Source: Myxococcus qinghaiensis (GTDB lineage Bacteria; Myxococcota; Myxococcia; Myxococcales; Myxococcaceae). From it: a stretch of 64,000 nucleotides of DNA. The notes under the pieces were generated by a model, which was not told where the DNA came from, did no database searches, and worked only from the letters and a program-made list of their open reading frames with translations. Shown one piece after another: positions 62,949 through 64,000 of this stretch (position 1 is its first letter; each line of letters begins with the position of its first letter). The translations under genes and the position numbers were made by a program. The stretch lies in assembly GCF_024198215.1 (NCBI RefSeq), contig NZ_JAKCFA010000012.1, positions 124,001 to 188,000 on the forward strand, given 5' to 3'.

Positions 62949-64000
62949 ATGTCCCGCACGACGGACACCTCGATGACACGACACCTCCGCGGAAGTCCGG
63001 GGAGGACCTGGAAGGCTCGGGCCTGGGCCGAGCTGGAGACCGCGCGCGCGCGGGTGCTGCGCATGCTCTCCGGCCTGCCGGAGCACGTGCTGATGAACCA
63101 GCACTCGCCCTTGATGTCGCCGCTCATCTGGGACGTCGCGCACGTCGCCAACTACGAGGAGCAGTGGCTCCTGCGCGCGCTCGGCGCGCCCGCGCTGACG
63201 GACCCGGCCTTCGACGCCATCTACGACGCCTTCCAGCACCCCCGGCGCACGCGCGCCCTGCTGCCGCTGTTGCCACCCGAGTCCGCGTTCGCCTACGCCG
63301 CGCGCGTGCGGGAGGCCGTGCGAGCACACCTCGCGGACCACGTGCCCGAGGACAGCGACGCGCCGCTGCTCGCCGGGGGTTATGTCTACGGCATGGTGGC
63401 GCAGCACGAGCAGCAGCACGCGGAGACGCTCGCCGCCACGCTGCAGCTGATGACGGACGTGGAGTACCGCATCGTCTCGCCGCGGCCGCACCCGCATCCG
63501 GTGCCCATCTCCCGGCAGCCCGTCTTCATCCCCGGCGGCACCGTGCGCCTGGGCAGCGACTCGCCGTGGGCCTACGACAACGAGAAGCCCGCGCACGCGC
63601 GCGAGGTGGCGCCCTTCCTCCTGGACGCGCACCCCGTCACCAACGGGGACTACCTGGCCTTCGTCGAGTCCGGTGGCTACGACGACGCGCGCTGGTGGCA
63701 TCCGAAGGGCTGGGACTTCGTGCGCGCGGAGCAGCTGCGCCACCCGCAGTTCTGGCTGCCGCAGCAGGGCGGCCGCTGGCTGCGCAGGCGCTTCGGAAGG
63801 GTGGAGCCGCTGCCCTCGAACGAGCCGGTGCAGCACGTGTGCTGGTACGAAGCGGACGCCTATGCGCGCTGGGCCGGACGACGGCTGCCCACGGAGGCCG
63901 AGTGGGAGACGGCCGCGCGCGGCGCGGATGGTGTCCCGCGCGAGCACCCGTGGGGTGACGACGCGCCCACGCCCGCGCACGCCAACCTGGGCGGTGACGG
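62949..64000 (+). CDS. EgtB/SenA-like iron enzyme, 5' part (cut by window end)
   Basis: The frame runs from ATG 62949 off the window end; 350 residues are visible. The N-terminal DinB-like domain has [20 protein letters not shown] and [18 protein letters not shown], with the histidine ligands of EgtB (the HxxxH pair and an earlier His). The C-terminal formylglycine-generating-enzyme-like domain begins about residue 190 ([20 protein letters not shown]), with [20 protein letters not shown] and [14 protein letters not shown]. EgtB enzymes join a thiol to the histidine betaine hercynine using Fe(II) and O2; the related SenA uses a selenosugar. Which one this is cannot be told here. The rest of the gene is outside the window. 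Confidence 0.82.
   Translation, partial: MSRTTDTSMTRHLRGSPGRTWKARAWAELETARARVLRMLSGLPEHVLMNQHSPLMSPLIWDVAHVANYEEQWLLRALGAPALTDPAFDAIYDAFQHPRRTRALLPLLPPESAFAYAARVREAVRAHLADHVPEDSDAPLLAGGYVYGMVAQHEQQHAETLAATLQLMTDVEYRIVSPRPHPHPVPISRQPVFIPGGTVRLGSDSPWAYDNEKPAHAREVAPFLLDAHPVTNGDYLAFVESGGYDDARWWHPKGWDFVRAEQLRHPQFWLPQQGGRWLRRRFGRVEPLPSNEPVQHVCWYEADAYARWAGRRLPTEAEWETAARGADGVPREHPWGDDAPTPAHANLGGD

Noticed and set aside
62939..63958. A plus-strand frame (339 codons) over the EgtB-like gene
   Set aside because: The frame from ATG 62949 reads conserved EgtB/FGE motifs and stays open to the window end; the other is a shadow.

Overview
The window is high-GC DNA from a myxobacterium, most likely the family Myxococcaceae (Myxococcus, Corallococcus or a close relative). 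The evidence is four Pkn2-type Ser/Thr kinases, a sigma-54 activator with an FHA domain, many lipoproteins and TPR proteins, an exopolysaccharide (eps) block in the order known from Myxococcus xanthus, and remnants of Sit (swarming-inhibition) toxin/immunity loci, which are typical of that group. No rRNA, intact tRNA, IS element, prophage or CRISPR array was seen.

Layout. 0-2 kb: the 5' part of an MgtE magnesium channel and a CDF cation exporter (both minus). 2-4.6 kb: a hipBA toxin-antitoxin operon with three operator-like repeats, convergent with a SitA5-like lipoprotein that lacks a toxin tip. 4.7-13.3 kb: the eps block, epsF and epsE (minus), then a hypothetical gene, epsD, epsC, epsB and epsA (plus), joined by start/stop overlaps. 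13.3-14.2 kb: a decayed SitA6/SitI6-like pair with an in-frame stop. 14.3-18.7 kb: two tandem paralogous Ser/Thr kinases. 18.7-21.7 kb: two alanine-rich coiled-coil proteins; the longer carries a Cys/His/Asp triad region and a phosphodiester-glycosidase-like end. 22-24.5 kb: a beta-lactamase-fold/TPR protein and an alpha/beta hydrolase. 24.6-26.3 kb: a LysM/peptidoglycan-binding protein with a cysteine-rich partner. 26.4-28.1 kb: an ECF42-type sigma factor with its DGPF/YciI partner. 28.3-31 kb: a GntR regulator with an FAD-linked oxidase, divergent from a DJ-1/PfpI protein.

31-40 kb: a class II Fic protein behind an AT-rich leader, a small secreted protein, a methyltransferase, a coiled-coil lipoprotein, a DUF4326 protein and a 1673-residue C39-peptidase-like/TPR protein. 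40.4-43.2 kb: a small ET79-like beta protein, an FHA/sigma-54 activator, and a lipoprotein gene behind a sigma-54-type promoter. 43-49 kb: a Ser/Thr kinase with TPRs, a DUF1152 protein and an ornithine cyclodeaminase-like enzyme. 49-51.2 kb: a Yqj-like membrane-stress operon. 51.6-57.8 kb: two tandem secreted proteins that each fuse a CXXCH haem motif to an alpha-toroid fold and Ig-like repeats, followed by a cupin and a small CXXCH lipoprotein. 59-64 kb: a fourth Ser/Thr kinase, an XRE regulator with an inverted repeat upstream, a small membrane protein, a RelE-like protein, a CheY-like regulator and the 5' part of an EgtB-family gene cut by the window end.

Main themes: (1) envelope polysaccharide synthesis with a linked hybrid kinase; (2) decayed kin-recognition toxin loci on both sides of the eps block; (3) several surface or secreted multidomain proteins without obvious precedent. 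Product names come from reading the sequence and remembered families; no database search was run.
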